DNA of 59,541 nt from Clostridia bacterium (GTDB taxonomy: Bacteria; Bacillota; Clostridia; Christensenellales; Aristaeellaceae). A program made the position numbers and the translations under genes. The stretch spans positions 1 through 59,541 of the forward strand of contig JAFSKN010000039.1 of assembly GCA_017448975.1 (NCBI GenBank). The letters are read 5' to 3'. Of this stretch, positions 8,675-16,345 are shown one piece after another (position 1 is the stretch's first letter; every line of letters starts with the position of its first letter). The notes below the pieces were generated by a model. It saw only the letters and a program-made list of their open reading frames with translations, made no database searches and was not told where the DNA came from.

Positions 8675-8769
8675 GTCATCCTGAGCGGCGTGGAGCGAGA
8701 GCGAAACGCCAAGCGAAGGATCATTTCCTGCGAGAGCAGGGGATGTCAACTCTCCACTCTTCACTCTCG
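8675..8769. repeat. CATCCTGAGCG-type imperfect palindrome plus a half minirepeat arm
   Basis: ATCCTGAGCG near 8678 pairs with AAGCGAAGGAT near 8711, enclosing a second GGCGT / ACGCC stem. A short CCTGC / GCAGG hairpin follows. The run ends in one arm of the GAGAGTTGA minirepeat family (TCAACTCTCCACTCTTCACT) without a matching second arm. The 8519-8777 gap otherwise holds only the ROK terminator. Confidence 0.6.
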
Positions 8770-8777
8770 CGTAAGTG

Positions 8778-9809
8778 TTATTCCGCTTTCCTGATTTCCT
8801 CCAGCGCGTCATAGCAGAAATCCTCCGCCTGGCCCGCGTCGTAGCTCATGCCCAGGCCCGTTTCGTAGGCGTTCAGGGCGGCCTGGATCACCCGCTGGTG
8901 CTCGGTGGGCATGTGGCGCAGGGCCCATTCGCCGCCTTCCTTTTTGCTGAGCACCTTGCCCTTGCGGCAGTAAGCCACCGCCCGGGCCAGATTCAAAACG
9001 AAATACACCGGGTTATCATGCAGATGCCCTTCCGCGTCCTCCACGTCATAACGGATGGCGCGGAGGGCGTCTTCACGTTTCACCTGATCGAACACCCGGG
9101 GAACGGCGGGGCCGTGGATCGCCGCGCCGTGGGCGTACAGGTTCAGGAGATGGGCCGTCAGGTCGGGGTCCACCCCGCTGGAGCTGCTGCAAAAGCCCCG
9201 GGGGTCGCGCTCGTAATCCCGCTTCCAGCGGTTGGAATAGTGCAGTTCATAGGGAATGGGATAGGGAATATTCCGGCAGTACTTTTCCAGGATGACGCTC
9301 ATTTCAAAGCCCGCGGGCGGCGCGTCCGGGGACAGGCTGTACAGCGTTTCCACCAGGGCGATCTTCTTTTCCACCGACAGGGGCCGGTGCACCACCACCA
9401 GGAAGTCGATGTCGCTGCGCTCCCACTGGAAACAGTCCGCCGCCAGGGACCCGTGCAGATAAATGCCCAGCAGGTTATCCTGCAGGATCGTATGATACCG
9501 ATCCTTGATCACCTGCATCAGCTGTTCCGCGTCCGGTGCCCCCTTGGGCGGGGCCACCCCGTTTTCCAGCAGGGTTTTCATGGCCTCGAAAGCCTTTTCC
9601 TCATCGTCGCCGTCCACGATCATGGTCACGGGTTCATGCTCGGTCATGCCCAGGGACAGGATGCCCAGCATGGATTTGCCGTTGATGGTGCGGTTGCGGT
9701 GCTCGAAGATAATGCGGGACGTAAACTCGCCCGCCGTATGCACCAAATGCTCAATCTGGGTGCGGTTGAAGGGTGTTACGCCCGATAAATCCAGCGTTTG
9801 CTTGATCAT
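8778..9809 (-). CDS. Crh-like HPr domain fused to AadA-type nucleotidyltransferase
   Basis: 343 residues from the ATG with GGGG nine bases upstream; two in-frame starts lie 9 and 15 bases earlier. Residues 1-85 align to HPr: the LVHTAGEF helix and INGKSMLGILSLG around Ser46. With this start the position equal to HPr His15 is Asn15 and the regulatory serine is exactly Ser46, as in Bacillus Crh (Gln15/Ser46). Residues 110-343 have the nucleotidyltransferase signature (Gly120-Ser121 ... Asp133-x-Asp135) and a DUF4111-like helical C-terminus, as in ANT(3'')/ANT(9) adenylyltransferases. The gene follows whiA, the place where crh lies in bacilli. Substrate unknown; the fusion is seen directly, the regulatory reading is inference. 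Confidence 0.82.
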   Translation of the reverse strand: MIKQTLDLSGVTPFNRTQIEHLVHTAGEFTSRIIFEHRNRTINGKSMLGILSLGMTEHEPVTMIVDGDDEEKAFEAMKTLLENGVAPPKGAPDAEQLMQVIKDRYHTILQDNLLGIYLHGSLAADCFQWERSDIDFLVVVHRPLSVEKKIALVETLYSLSPDAPPAGFEMSVILEKYCRNIPYPIPYELHYSNRWKRDYERDPRGFCSSSSGVDPDLTAHLLNLYAHGAAIHGPAVPRVFDQVKREDALRAIRYDVEDAEGHLHDNPVYFVLNLARAVAYCRKGKVLSKKEGGEWALRHMPTEHQRVIQAALNAYETGLGMSYDAGQAEDFCYDALEEIRKAE

Positions 9810-9825
9810 CGTTTCCATCCCCAAT

Positions 9826-10761
9826 CTAACTTTTATCTTCCAGTATATGTGCCATCAGGGCGCGCATCCGGTGATTGACGCCGGATTTGCCGATGGGCTT
9901 AGCCAGCATCTGGCCCAGCTCCTCTAAGGAGGCTTCGGGATGCAGCATCCGAAGCCTGCCCAGCTCCTGCAAGAGCGGGGGCAGGCCGCCCAGGCTGTGG
10001 GCCAGGGAATAGGCCGTAATGGCCCGGGCCTGCTTTTCCCCCGTGGACAGCTGCTTTTTCAGGTTGGCTTCATCGCAGTTCCGCGCCCGGTTGGCCTGGT
10101 TGCGGGCGTCCCGGGAAATGCGGGTGTTTTCCATATCCAGCAGGGCGCTGTGGGCGCCCATGAGCGCAAGGCAGGAAACCACGTCGTCCCCCCGGCGCAG
10201 GTACACCACCTGGGCGTCCCGGCGCTGGGTCACATGGGGCTGAATGCCGCTTTTTTCCAGCATCTTCATCAGCGCGTCGGCATGGCCGCCGGTGGTTACA
10301 AACTCCAAATGGTATTCCTGATCGGGGGACGTGACACTGCCCGCCCCCAAAAACGCCGCCCGCACGAAAGCCGCCCGGCAGCAGCGCCGGGTGAGCGCCG
10401 CCCGGGGCACGCCCTTGAACACCGTGCCGCCCTCGCTTTCCTGCAACATGCGCAAGGCCACCAGCAGCCGCGTGCTTTCCGCCTCCGGCACCGTTAAAAT
10501 GGACAGCCGCCTGCCCCCCAGCCGCTTGTGGCGGTTGAATTCCAGCAGGGGCGTGATTTCCATGCGCCGTTTGAGCAGCAGGAAAATGCGCTTGGCCAGG
10601 GCGGGGTTTTCCGTTTCGTAAATCACCCGTATCCGGCCCCCGCCTGCCAGCCGCAGGGAGGCGCAGGTCTGGGTCAGGGCGCTCAATTCCGACAGCATGC
10701 AGCAGTGCTTTTCCGGCGTCACCCGCAGCAGTTCTTCTTTTACGCGGGAGGAAAAGCTCAT
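9826..10761 (-). CDS. whiA: DNA-binding protein WhiA
   Basis: 311 residues. It begins MSFSSRVKEELLRV, the usual WhiA start. An N-terminal homing-endonuclease-like fold is followed by the C-terminal helix-turn-helix (about residues 225-305, with LREL-type segments, HPEASLEELGQML and GVNHRMRALM). WhiA acts in sporulation of actinobacteria and in chromosome segregation and division in Firmicutes. The start overlaps the murB stop by 4 bases. The Crh-nucleotidyltransferase gene follows directly. The rapZ and yvcK genes that commonly separate murB from whiA in clostridia are not here. Confidence 0.95.
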   Translation of the reverse strand: MSFSSRVKEELLRVTPEKHCCMLSELSALTQTCASLRLAGGGRIRVIYETENPALAKRIFLLLKRRMEITPLLEFNRHKRLGGRRLSILTVPEAESTRLLVALRMLQESEGGTVFKGVPRAALTRRCCRAAFVRAAFLGAGSVTSPDQEYHLEFVTTGGHADALMKMLEKSGIQPHVTQRRDAQVVYLRRGDDVVSCLALMGAHSALLDMENTRISRDARNQANRARNCDEANLKKQLSTGEKQARAITAYSLAHSLGGLPPLLQELGRLRMLHPEASLEELGQMLAKPIGKSGVNHRMRALMAHILEDKS

Positions 10762-11663
10762 GGATCGTCCCCCACGATGCGCACTTCCGGCTCCAATAAA
10801 ACGCCGGATTCCTTCCGCACCGTATCCTGCACCAGCTTCATGAGCGCTAAGAAATCCGATGCGGCGGCCCCGCCCGCGTTGATCAGGAAACCCGCGTGCT
10901 TTTCGCTCACCCGCGCGCCGCCCACCTGCTTGCCTTTGAGGCCCGCTTTTTCGATCAGCGCCCCGGCGAAGTGCCCTTCCGGGCGCTTGAAAAACGACCC
11001 GGCGCTGGGATAATTCAGGGGCTGCTTTTCCTTCCGCCGGGCGGCGAAATCCCGCATGGCGGCGTCGATCTGTTCCTTATCGCCCTTTTCCAGCCGGAAG
11101 CGGGCTCCCACCACGATCCATTTTTCTTCCATGGCCCGGCTGTGCCGGTAGCCAAAATGCATATCGCTGCCCGGAATTTCAAGCACCGTACCGTGATCCA
11201 GCACGGTCACGCTTTCGATACACTTTCCTAATTCGCCGCCGTAGGCCCCGGCGTTCATATACACGCCGCCCCCCACAGTGCCGGGAATGCCCTGGGCAAA
11301 TTCCAGCCCGGTGAGGGATTCGCTGGCCGCTTCGCAGGCCAGAGCGCTCAGCAGCGCACCCGCCTGAGCTTTGAGGCCCCGTTCCCACGGTTCGATCCGG
11401 GAAAACGCTTTGCCCAGCCGGATCACCAGGCCCCGGAAGCCCCCGTCCCGCACCAGCAGGTTGGAGCCGTTGCCCATGAGCAGCACCGGGACCCCGGCTT
11501 CCTTCGCGGCATTCAGCAGCACGGAAAGCTCTTCCTCCGAAGACGGTTCGGCGAAATAATCCGCCGGACCGCCTACGCGAAGGGTGGTGTACTTATCCAG
11601 GGGGATGTGCTGTTGTACGCTAATGGCTGGCTCCCGAAGCGATAATTTTTCAAAGCAATTCAT
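10758..11663 (-). CDS. murB: UDP-N-acetylenolpyruvoylglucosamine reductase MurB
   Basis: 301 residues. FAD-binding segments include TTLRVGGPADYFAEP and LLMGNGSNLLVRDGGFRGLV. The middle region FAQGIPGTVGGGVYMNAGAY and the C-terminal NYPSAGSFFKRPEG contain the conserved Ser used as proton donor. It reduces UDP-GlcNAc-enolpyruvate to UDP-MurNAc in peptidoglycan synthesis in the cytoplasm. It is the first gene of murB-whiA-X, transcribed from its own promoter. The ribosome site is weak (GGGGTG about ten bases from the ATG). Confidence 0.95.
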   Translation of the reverse strand: MNCFEKLSLREPAISVQQHIPLDKYTTLRVGGPADYFAEPSSEEELSVLLNAAKEAGVPVLLMGNGSNLLVRDGGFRGLVIRLGKAFSRIEPWERGLKAQAGALLSALACEAASESLTGLEFAQGIPGTVGGGVYMNAGAYGGELGKCIESVTVLDHGTVLEIPGSDMHFGYRHSRAMEEKWIVVGARFRLEKGDKEQIDAAMRDFAARRKEKQPLNYPSAGSFFKRPEGHFAGALIEKAGLKGKQVGGARVSEKHAGFLINAGGAAASDFLALMKLVQDTVRKESGVLLEPEVRIVGDDP

Positions 11664-11684
11664 ATTGTCTCTTTCACCCCGGCT

Positions 11685-11713
11685 ATTATATCAAAATTCC
11701 CACGTCCCTGCAA
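11685..11713 (-). promoter_or_regulatory. Promoter of the murB-whiA operon
   Basis: Minus strand: TTGCAG, 17-base spacer, TATAAT, about 22 bases before the murB start codon. Confidence 0.75.
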
Positions 11714-11821
11714 GGGGCCGTGGGCTATATTTTATCCAAAAAATCAGTTTTTAGACCACTTTTTCCATTTTTGCATGTTGGGAAACGCTAAAGAAGCCGC
11801 TTTTCCTAATCTCTTTTATTT

Positions 11822-11885
11822 GGCTTTCTCGGAAGGGGGTCTGGGGGAAACCGCTTTTTGACCTCCAAAGAGCGGTTTCCCCCAG
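11822..11885 (-). repeat. GGTTTCCCCC hairpin element, copy A
   Basis: Minus-strand order: CTGGGGGAAACCGCTCTTTG, 5-base loop, the matching arm (11841-11885), then the tail ACCCCCTTCCGAGAAAGCC. It begins 15 bases past the manA stop codon, in the sense direction, and is preceded by a small TAACA / TGTTA hairpin. Same architecture as copies B, C and D. The stem is nearly perfect (one mismatch). Confidence 0.85.
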
Positions 11886-11900
11886 TAACATTTTTTGTTA

Positions 11901-12845
11901 TCAAACCGTGGGATAAGCCAACAGCGCGCCGGGGGCGGACAGGGTCAGGTCGTAGCCGTCGGCGGGCAGCAGGGCGGTGTGTCCGGCAGGGACGCGGAGG
12001 ACGCCGTTCAGCCATTGCAGGCGGCATTCCTTGATGGCCGTGAAGAACGCGAACCGCCGGGGATCGGCGGGCAAATCGCCCTCGAAATCCTGGAAGCGGT
12101 CCAGGCCGAAATAGTGCTCGTTCAGCAGCCGGAACCGGCCCTTTTCCACTTCCGTTTCGGCGGCGGCGTCCAGCTGGGCGTTCACATCCGTCACGTCCAC
12201 GGCCTTTTGAATGTGCAGCTCCCGCTTGTTGCCGTCCTTGTCCTTCCGTTCCCAGTCGTAGAAGCGGTAGGTCACGTCGCTGCTCTGCTGGATCTCGTAC
12301 AGCACGATGCCCGCGCCGATGGCGTGCACCATGCCGGCGGGGATATAATAGGTTTCCCCCGCGCGCACCTTTACCCGGCGCAGCAGCGTTTCCACCGCTG
12401 CCCCTGCCTGGGAGGCTTTCAGCAGGGCGCCCTTGTCCGTGCCCGCCTTGACGCCGTACACCAATTCGGCCCCCGGCGCGGCGAAGAGGATATGCCAGGC
12501 CTCGGTTTTGCCCAACTTGCCTTCCACCCGGGCGGCGTATTCGTCATTGGGATGCACCTGCACGCTCAAAGTGTCCTTGGCGTCCAGCAGCTTTAAGAGC
12601 AGCGGGAAAGGATGGGCAAAGCCCTTGCCCGTCAGCCTTTCCCCGTATTTTTCGATCAGCTCCGGCAGGGTATTGCCCGCCGGGTCCCGGCTTTCCAGGC
12701 CCGGAATGGCGCTGACCTCCAGGGCTTCCCCGGTATGCTCGCCGGGGATGTCCTTGCGGAACATGCTGCGCAGGGCTTCTCCGCCCCAGGGCGTTGCCGC
12801 GCCCCAGCGATAGGCGGGAGTCATTAAGATCGGTGCGATGGGCAT
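11901..12845 (-). CDS. manA: Mannose-6-phosphate isomerase, class I
   Basis: 314 residues from the ATG with AGGAGG eight bases upstream (another ATG two codons earlier leaves only 2 bases). Zinc-site motifs are present: LSVQVHPNDEYA (His), KTEAWHIL (Glu) and YYIPAGMVHAIGAGIVLYEI (His). The C-terminus is a degenerate cupin-like half. It interconverts mannose-6-phosphate and fructose-6-phosphate, linking mannose and glycan use to glycolysis. An alpha-mannosidase gene lies at the other end of the window. Transcribed alone, followed by repeat copy A. Confidence 0.93.
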   Translation of the reverse strand: MPIAPILMTPAYRWGAATPWGGEALRSMFRKDIPGEHTGEALEVSAIPGLESRDPAGNTLPELIEKYGERLTGKGFAHPFPLLLKLLDAKDTLSVQVHPNDEYAARVEGKLGKTEAWHILFAAPGAELVYGVKAGTDKGALLKASQAGAAVETLLRRVKVRAGETYYIPAGMVHAIGAGIVLYEIQQSSDVTYRFYDWERKDKDGNKRELHIQKAVDVTDVNAQLDAAAETEVEKGRFRLLNEHYFGLDRFQDFEGDLPADPRRFAFFTAIKECRLQWLNGVLRVPAGHTALLPADGYDLTLSAPGALLAYPTV

Positions 12846-12880
12846 TTTCATGTCCTCCTTTTATTGGACGATATAAGCCA

Positions 12881-13000
12881 GAGTTGAGCGTTAAGAATTG
12901 AGAGTTGAGATATAAAGTGCTTTCGTTCCTTTCACTGGATTTACATGGCGAAAATGAAAAGCAAAATAAATCTCAACTCTCAACTCTCCGCTCTCAACTC
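12881..13000. repeat. Inverted GAGAGTTGA minirepeat element R2
   Basis: Left arm GAGTTGAGCGTTAAGAATTG plus AGAGTTGAGATA (12881-12912). Right arm ATCTCAACTCTCAACTCTCC plus GCTCTCAACTC (12970-13000). Core of about 57 bases between them. The arms can fold into a stem of about 30 bp. It fills the interval between manA and the DUF1667 gene. Confidence 0.85.
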
Positions 13001-13038
13001 CAAATCAAAGCGGACTTCAAGCCAGTATGTCTGTTGGT

Positions 13039-13398
13039 TTACTCCACCGCCTTGGTGGCGATCACATCCACCCCGGTGCCGCACACGTCGGCAATCAATA
13101 CGTCCCCGGCGGCGATGGGCGCGGCAAAGGGCTTGGCCATGATGGCCCGCATGCAGTCGTCGATCAGCTTCTTGGGGATAGGCGTGCGGGTTTTGAGGCT
13201 CACGGGCATTTCCCGGTCCTGCACCGGGGCCACGGCGGTGACCATGCGCAGGGGGGCCACGCATTCCTGGCGGGCATAGGTATCGCCCCGCTTGCAGGTA
13301 TTGCCCTTGACGGAAAGCACGGTTTCCCCTTCGTGGGTCACTTCCATGCGGCAGCCAACGGGGCAGTTGATGCAGGTGATGATTTCAGTGGTAGCCAT
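13039..13398 (-). CDS. DUF1667 family protein
   Basis: 119 residues. Cysteine-rich N-terminus (CINCPVGCRMEV, then GNTCKRGDTYARQE) is the DUF1667 hallmark; the C-terminal half ends in a GDVLIADVCGTGVDVIATK segment. In Firmicutes this family normally follows an FAD-dependent glycerol-3-phosphate dehydrogenase and an NAD(FAD) oxidoreductase. Here neither partner is adjacent: upstream is a 370-base hairpin array, downstream an R2 repeat. GTGAGGAATG provides the ribosome site. Four or more cysteines suggest metal or Fe-S binding, but this is not shown. Confidence 0.85.
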   Translation of the reverse strand: MATTEIITCINCPVGCRMEVTHEGETVLSVKGNTCKRGDTYARQECVAPLRMVTAVAPVQDREMPVSLKTRTPIPKKLIDDCMRAIMAKPFAAPIAAGDVLIADVCGTGVDVIATKAVE

Positions 13399-13468
13399 GT
13401 TTCATTCCTCACTTTATTTTTTTGCTTATACAAGAAGATCAGCTAAGAAACGATTTCGCAGGGAGATT

Positions 13469-13793
13469 GTCAAGGGGAACACCCCTTGACGGTAATCCGC
13501 ACCGGCGGCGTGTACGCCGGGAGGACGAAAAATTTCTGTAAGGAGCGCAGACGACTGAAAGAAATTTTTCTTCCTTGCGGTTTTTCCGCCCGGAAATTCC
13601 GCAGGAATTTTAGGAAAAACTGTGCGGGGGGACGAACCGCCGATGACCGCCTGTGGCGGGCATCTCATCGGCGGTGAGATCGGGCGAAACGAGCAATGTC
13701 CGCATGAAGCGGACTTGCGACGATTGAGCCCGCGGATTCGCGGGGGGTATGCAATACCCGCCCGCGCGTTACGAAGCCGAAGGCTGCGTAACG
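13469..13793. repeat. Array of nine consecutive hairpins
   Basis: Nine palindromes almost end to end: 13469-13490 (GTCAAGGGG stem), 13502-13520, 13527-13570 (GAAAAATTTC stem), 13579-13620 (double stem), 13637-13674 (CCGCCGATGA stem with an inner CCGCC / GGCGG), 13698-13714, 13729-13744, 13745-13759 and 13767-13793. The last one contains the pepV stop codon. The first, read on the minus strand, is preceded by GCGGATTACCGTC, a module also ending the array near 19.98 kb. This array fills the 13399-13768 gap; no gene is visible in it. Confidence 0.85.
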
Positions 13794-15166
13794 TCGTTTT
13801 TCTTTCCCGCCAGCCGGATGATGGCGCGGGCAAAAATTCGCGCGTTCTGAAACAGGGATTCTTCCGTGATATACTCGTCCGCCTGATGGGCCATTTCCAC
13901 TTCGCCGGGGAACAGGGCGCCGAAAGCCACGCCCTCCTCCATGGACTGGGCATAGGTGCCGCCGCCGATGGCGATGGTGCGCTTTTCGCCGCCGGTCACT
14001 TCATGATAGGCTTCCAGCAGTTCCTGCACCAGCTCGGTCTGGTCGCTGACGAAGTGCGGCGGCCTGGTGCCGTCGTCTTCCGCTTTCAGGTATTGGAGGC
14101 GCTGGTTCAGCAATTCGTACATGCGGCCCGGATGGAACAGCACGGGATAGCGCACGTCCATGATCGCGTCCACCTTGCCGTTTTCAACGCGGATGATGTC
14201 GAGGCTGGCGGTCAGCTCGCCGGACACATCGTCCCGCATGGCGATGCCGAGTTTTTCCCCGTTATAGGTCATGCCCACGCTGTCGGCCAGTTCCAGCAGC
14301 GCGCCCTGGGCGCCCAGTTCCTTAAACAGCAGCAGCATTTGGCCAATGGCGTTTTTCCCGTGGGAGGGGAAGGCGGCATGACCGGTGAGGCCCGTGGTTT
14401 CCAAAATCACCGCGCCGTTGCCCACGGTGGCCTTCACCGGGAAGCCCAGCTTCTTTCCCGCTTCCTCGGCTTTGGCGGCCAGGTCTTCGTCCCCCTCCAC
14501 CAGGGCGGAGGCGAAGCCGGGGATCACGTTGGTGCGTTCCCCCACCTGCATGGACAAAACCTGTAAGCCCTCGGGGCACAGGTCACCCACAAAGCGCACG
14601 TGGGAGCCGCCCTTTTCAATGTTGATCACCGGATAATCCGCGTCCGGACTGAAACCGGAGCGGGGCATTTCCGTCACTTTTTTATAATACGCCATGTCGG
14701 AGGAACCGCATTCCTCGTCGCAGCCTAAGATCAGGCGCACCTTGCGGCGCAGGGGCACGCCCGCTTCTTTTACCGCCCGCATGGCGTACAGGGCGGCCAC
14801 CGCCGGGCCCTTATCGTCGCTGGTGCCGCGTCCGTAGATTTTGCCGTCCGCGCGCTCGCCGCCGAAGGGATCCTTGGTCCAGCCGTCGCCCACGGGCACC
14901 ACGTCCAGGTGGGCCAGGATGGCCAAGGCGTCCCGGGTATTCCCTTCGCCCAAATCGGCGTGACCGGCGTAACCGTCGAAAATCTGGGTTTTCAGGCCGA
15001 ATTTTTCGCAGTCCGCCATGGCGGCGTCCAGAGCCTTCCGGGCTTCAACGCCAAAGGGCGCGCCGGAGGCCGCGTCCCCCTTCACGCTGGGGATGCGCAC
15101 CCACTTCTGCACCGTTTCCATCATTTCTTCCCGGTACTGCAATAAAAGCTGTTCAATCTTGTCCAT
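13769..15166 (-). CDS. pepV: M20 family dipeptidase (PepV/Sapep type)
   Basis: 465 residues. It has the M20 di-metal motifs: LAILAHLDVVPVGDGW (His, Asp), YGRGTSDDKGPAVAAL (bridging Asp), ILGCDEECGSSDM (catalytic Glu and metal Glu) and a late His in IGGGTYAQSM. A cytoplasmic dipeptidase of this type hydrolyses dipeptides, often beta-Ala-His-like, with Zn or Mn. It is the last gene of the operon from 18797. The final residues DVTQPSAS and the TAA are encoded by the last palindrome of the hairpin array, so the natural C-terminus has been altered or extended by it. Confidence 0.92.
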   Translation of the reverse strand: MDKIEQLLLQYREEMMETVQKWVRIPSVKGDAASGAPFGVEARKALDAAMADCEKFGLKTQIFDGYAGHADLGEGNTRDALAILAHLDVVPVGDGWTKDPFGGERADGKIYGRGTSDDKGPAVAALYAMRAVKEAGVPLRRKVRLILGCDEECGSSDMAYYKKVTEMPRSGFSPDADYPVINIEKGGSHVRFVGDLCPEGLQVLSMQVGERTNVIPGFASALVEGDEDLAAKAEEAGKKLGFPVKATVGNGAVILETTGLTGHAAFPSHGKNAIGQMLLLFKELGAQGALLELADSVGMTYNGEKLGIAMRDDVSGELTASLDIIRVENGKVDAIMDVRYPVLFHPGRMYELLNQRLQYLKAEDDGTRPPHFVSDQTELVQELLEAYHEVTGGEKRTIAIGGGTYAQSMEEGVAFGALFPGEVEMAHQADEYITEESLFQNARIFARAIIRLAGKKNDVTQPSAS

Positions 15167-15169
15167 GGA

Positions 15170-16345
15170 TCATTGTTCCTCCAACGCGGCGCCTAAGCGC
15201 TTGATTCCTTCCTTCAATTGAGAACGGGGGCAGGCGAAGTTCACCCGCATGAAGCCCTCGCCTTCCTCCCCAAAGAACGTGCCGCCCGTGAGGGCCACCT
15301 TGGCCTTCCGGCATTTTCGGGCCATTTCCTCGCAGGTCAGCCCGTATGCCCGCATGTCCAGCCAGGCAAGGTAGGTGGCCTCGATGGGGCTCATTTTTGC
15401 CTTGGGCACGTAGGCCGCCACCCAATCGGCAAGCAGCTTCCGGGTGCCGTCCAGGTAAGCGATCAGCCCGTCCAGCCAATCGTCGCCCTGAGTATAGGCG
15501 GCCCGGGCCGCCAGCAGGGCGAAGGTGTTTCCGCACATCACGCCCGCCGCGTTCAGTTCTTTCCGCAGTTTTTCCAGCAGATCGGGGTTCATGCACACCA
15601 TGGCCGCCTGCTGCAAGCCCGCCACGTTAAAGGTCTTGCTGGCGGAGCAGAGCATCACCGCCCGGTTCCGGCCCTCGGGAATGGACAAAATGGAAACGAA
15701 TTTCCCCGGCGCGTAAACGAAATCGGCGTGGATTTCATCGCAGACCATAGGCACGCCGTATTCCTCGGCCAGTTCGCACAGCCGCGTCAATTCTTCCTTT
15801 TTCCACAGGCGGGAGGCGGGATTGTGGGGGCTGCACAGCATCACGAGCTTCGCGCCCTCCTGCAAAGCCTTTTGCATGGCCCCAAAATCCAGGTCATAGC
15901 GGCCCGTTTCTTCATCCCGCTTTAAGGACACCGCCCGGACGATCCTGCCGTTGCTCTTGATGGAGCCGTAAAAGGGGCCGTAAACCGGGGTCACGATGGC
16001 CACGCTGTCCCCCGGCTGGGTCAGGGCGCGGACGCAGGCTTTGAGGCCCGTGACCACGCAGGGGAGCATGGTGATTTCCCCCGGCTGGATCTCCAGCCCG
16101 TGCCGCCGCCGCCAGAAGCCGATCAGCGCTTCATCGTCCGCCGGATTGTCGATGGTATAGCCAAAGCACGGATGCTCCGCCCTTTTCCGGATGGCCTCCA
16201 CAATGGGGGGAGCGCAGGCAAAATCCATGTCCGCCACCCAAAGGGGGATGCCGTCCGGGTCCATCACGCCCCGGTCGTCCCACTTTTCGCAGTCCGTATT
16301 CCGCCGGTCGATGATCCGGTCAAAAAACGCTTCGTCAAACCGCAT
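15170..16345 (-). CDS. patB: MalY/PatB family PLP-dependent C-S lyase
   Basis: 391 residues of fold-type I aminotransferase. Key segments are PLWVADMDFACAPPIVEAI near the N-terminus, MLCSPHNPASRLW, VCDEIHADFVY (Asp binding the pyridine ring) and SASKTFNVAGLQ with the Schiff-base lysine. Members act as cystathionine beta-lyases (PatB, MalY), forming homocysteine, pyruvate and ammonia; some also regulate. It overlaps the upstream methyltransferase gene by 11 bases and lies three bases before pepV. Its mature function as aminotransferase versus lyase cannot be settled from sequence. Confidence 0.9.
   Translation of the reverse strand: MRFDEAFFDRIIDRRNTDCEKWDDRGVMDPDGIPLWVADMDFACAPPIVEAIRKRAEHPCFGYTIDNPADDEALIGFWRRRHGLEIQPGEITMLPCVVTGLKACVRALTQPGDSVAIVTPVYGPFYGSIKSNGRIVRAVSLKRDEETGRYDLDFGAMQKALQEGAKLVMLCSPHNPASRLWKKEELTRLCELAEEYGVPMVCDEIHADFVYAPGKFVSILSIPEGRNRAVMLCSASKTFNVAGLQQAAMVCMNPDLLEKLRKELNAAGVMCGNTFALLAARAAYTQGDDWLDGLIAYLDGTRKLLADWVAAYVPKAKMSPIEATYLAWLDMRAYGLTCEEMARKCRKAKVALTGGTFFGEEGEGFMRVNFACPRSQLKEGIKRLGAALEEQ

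Noticed and set aside
8778-9809. Calling the gene a plain aminoglycoside-resistance determinant
   Set aside because: The N-terminal Crh-like domain and the whiA context argue for a regulatory or metabolic role; resistance cannot be inferred from the signature alone.
12881-13000. CRISPR-like repetition in the minirepeat elements
   Set aside because: The units are 7-9 nt without unique spacers, and there are only two arms that are reverse complements of each other; no cas genes are present.
13501-13620. Antisense or small coding frames within the hairpin array
   Set aside because: No frame has a ribosome site, and all run through palindromes in an inconsistent way.
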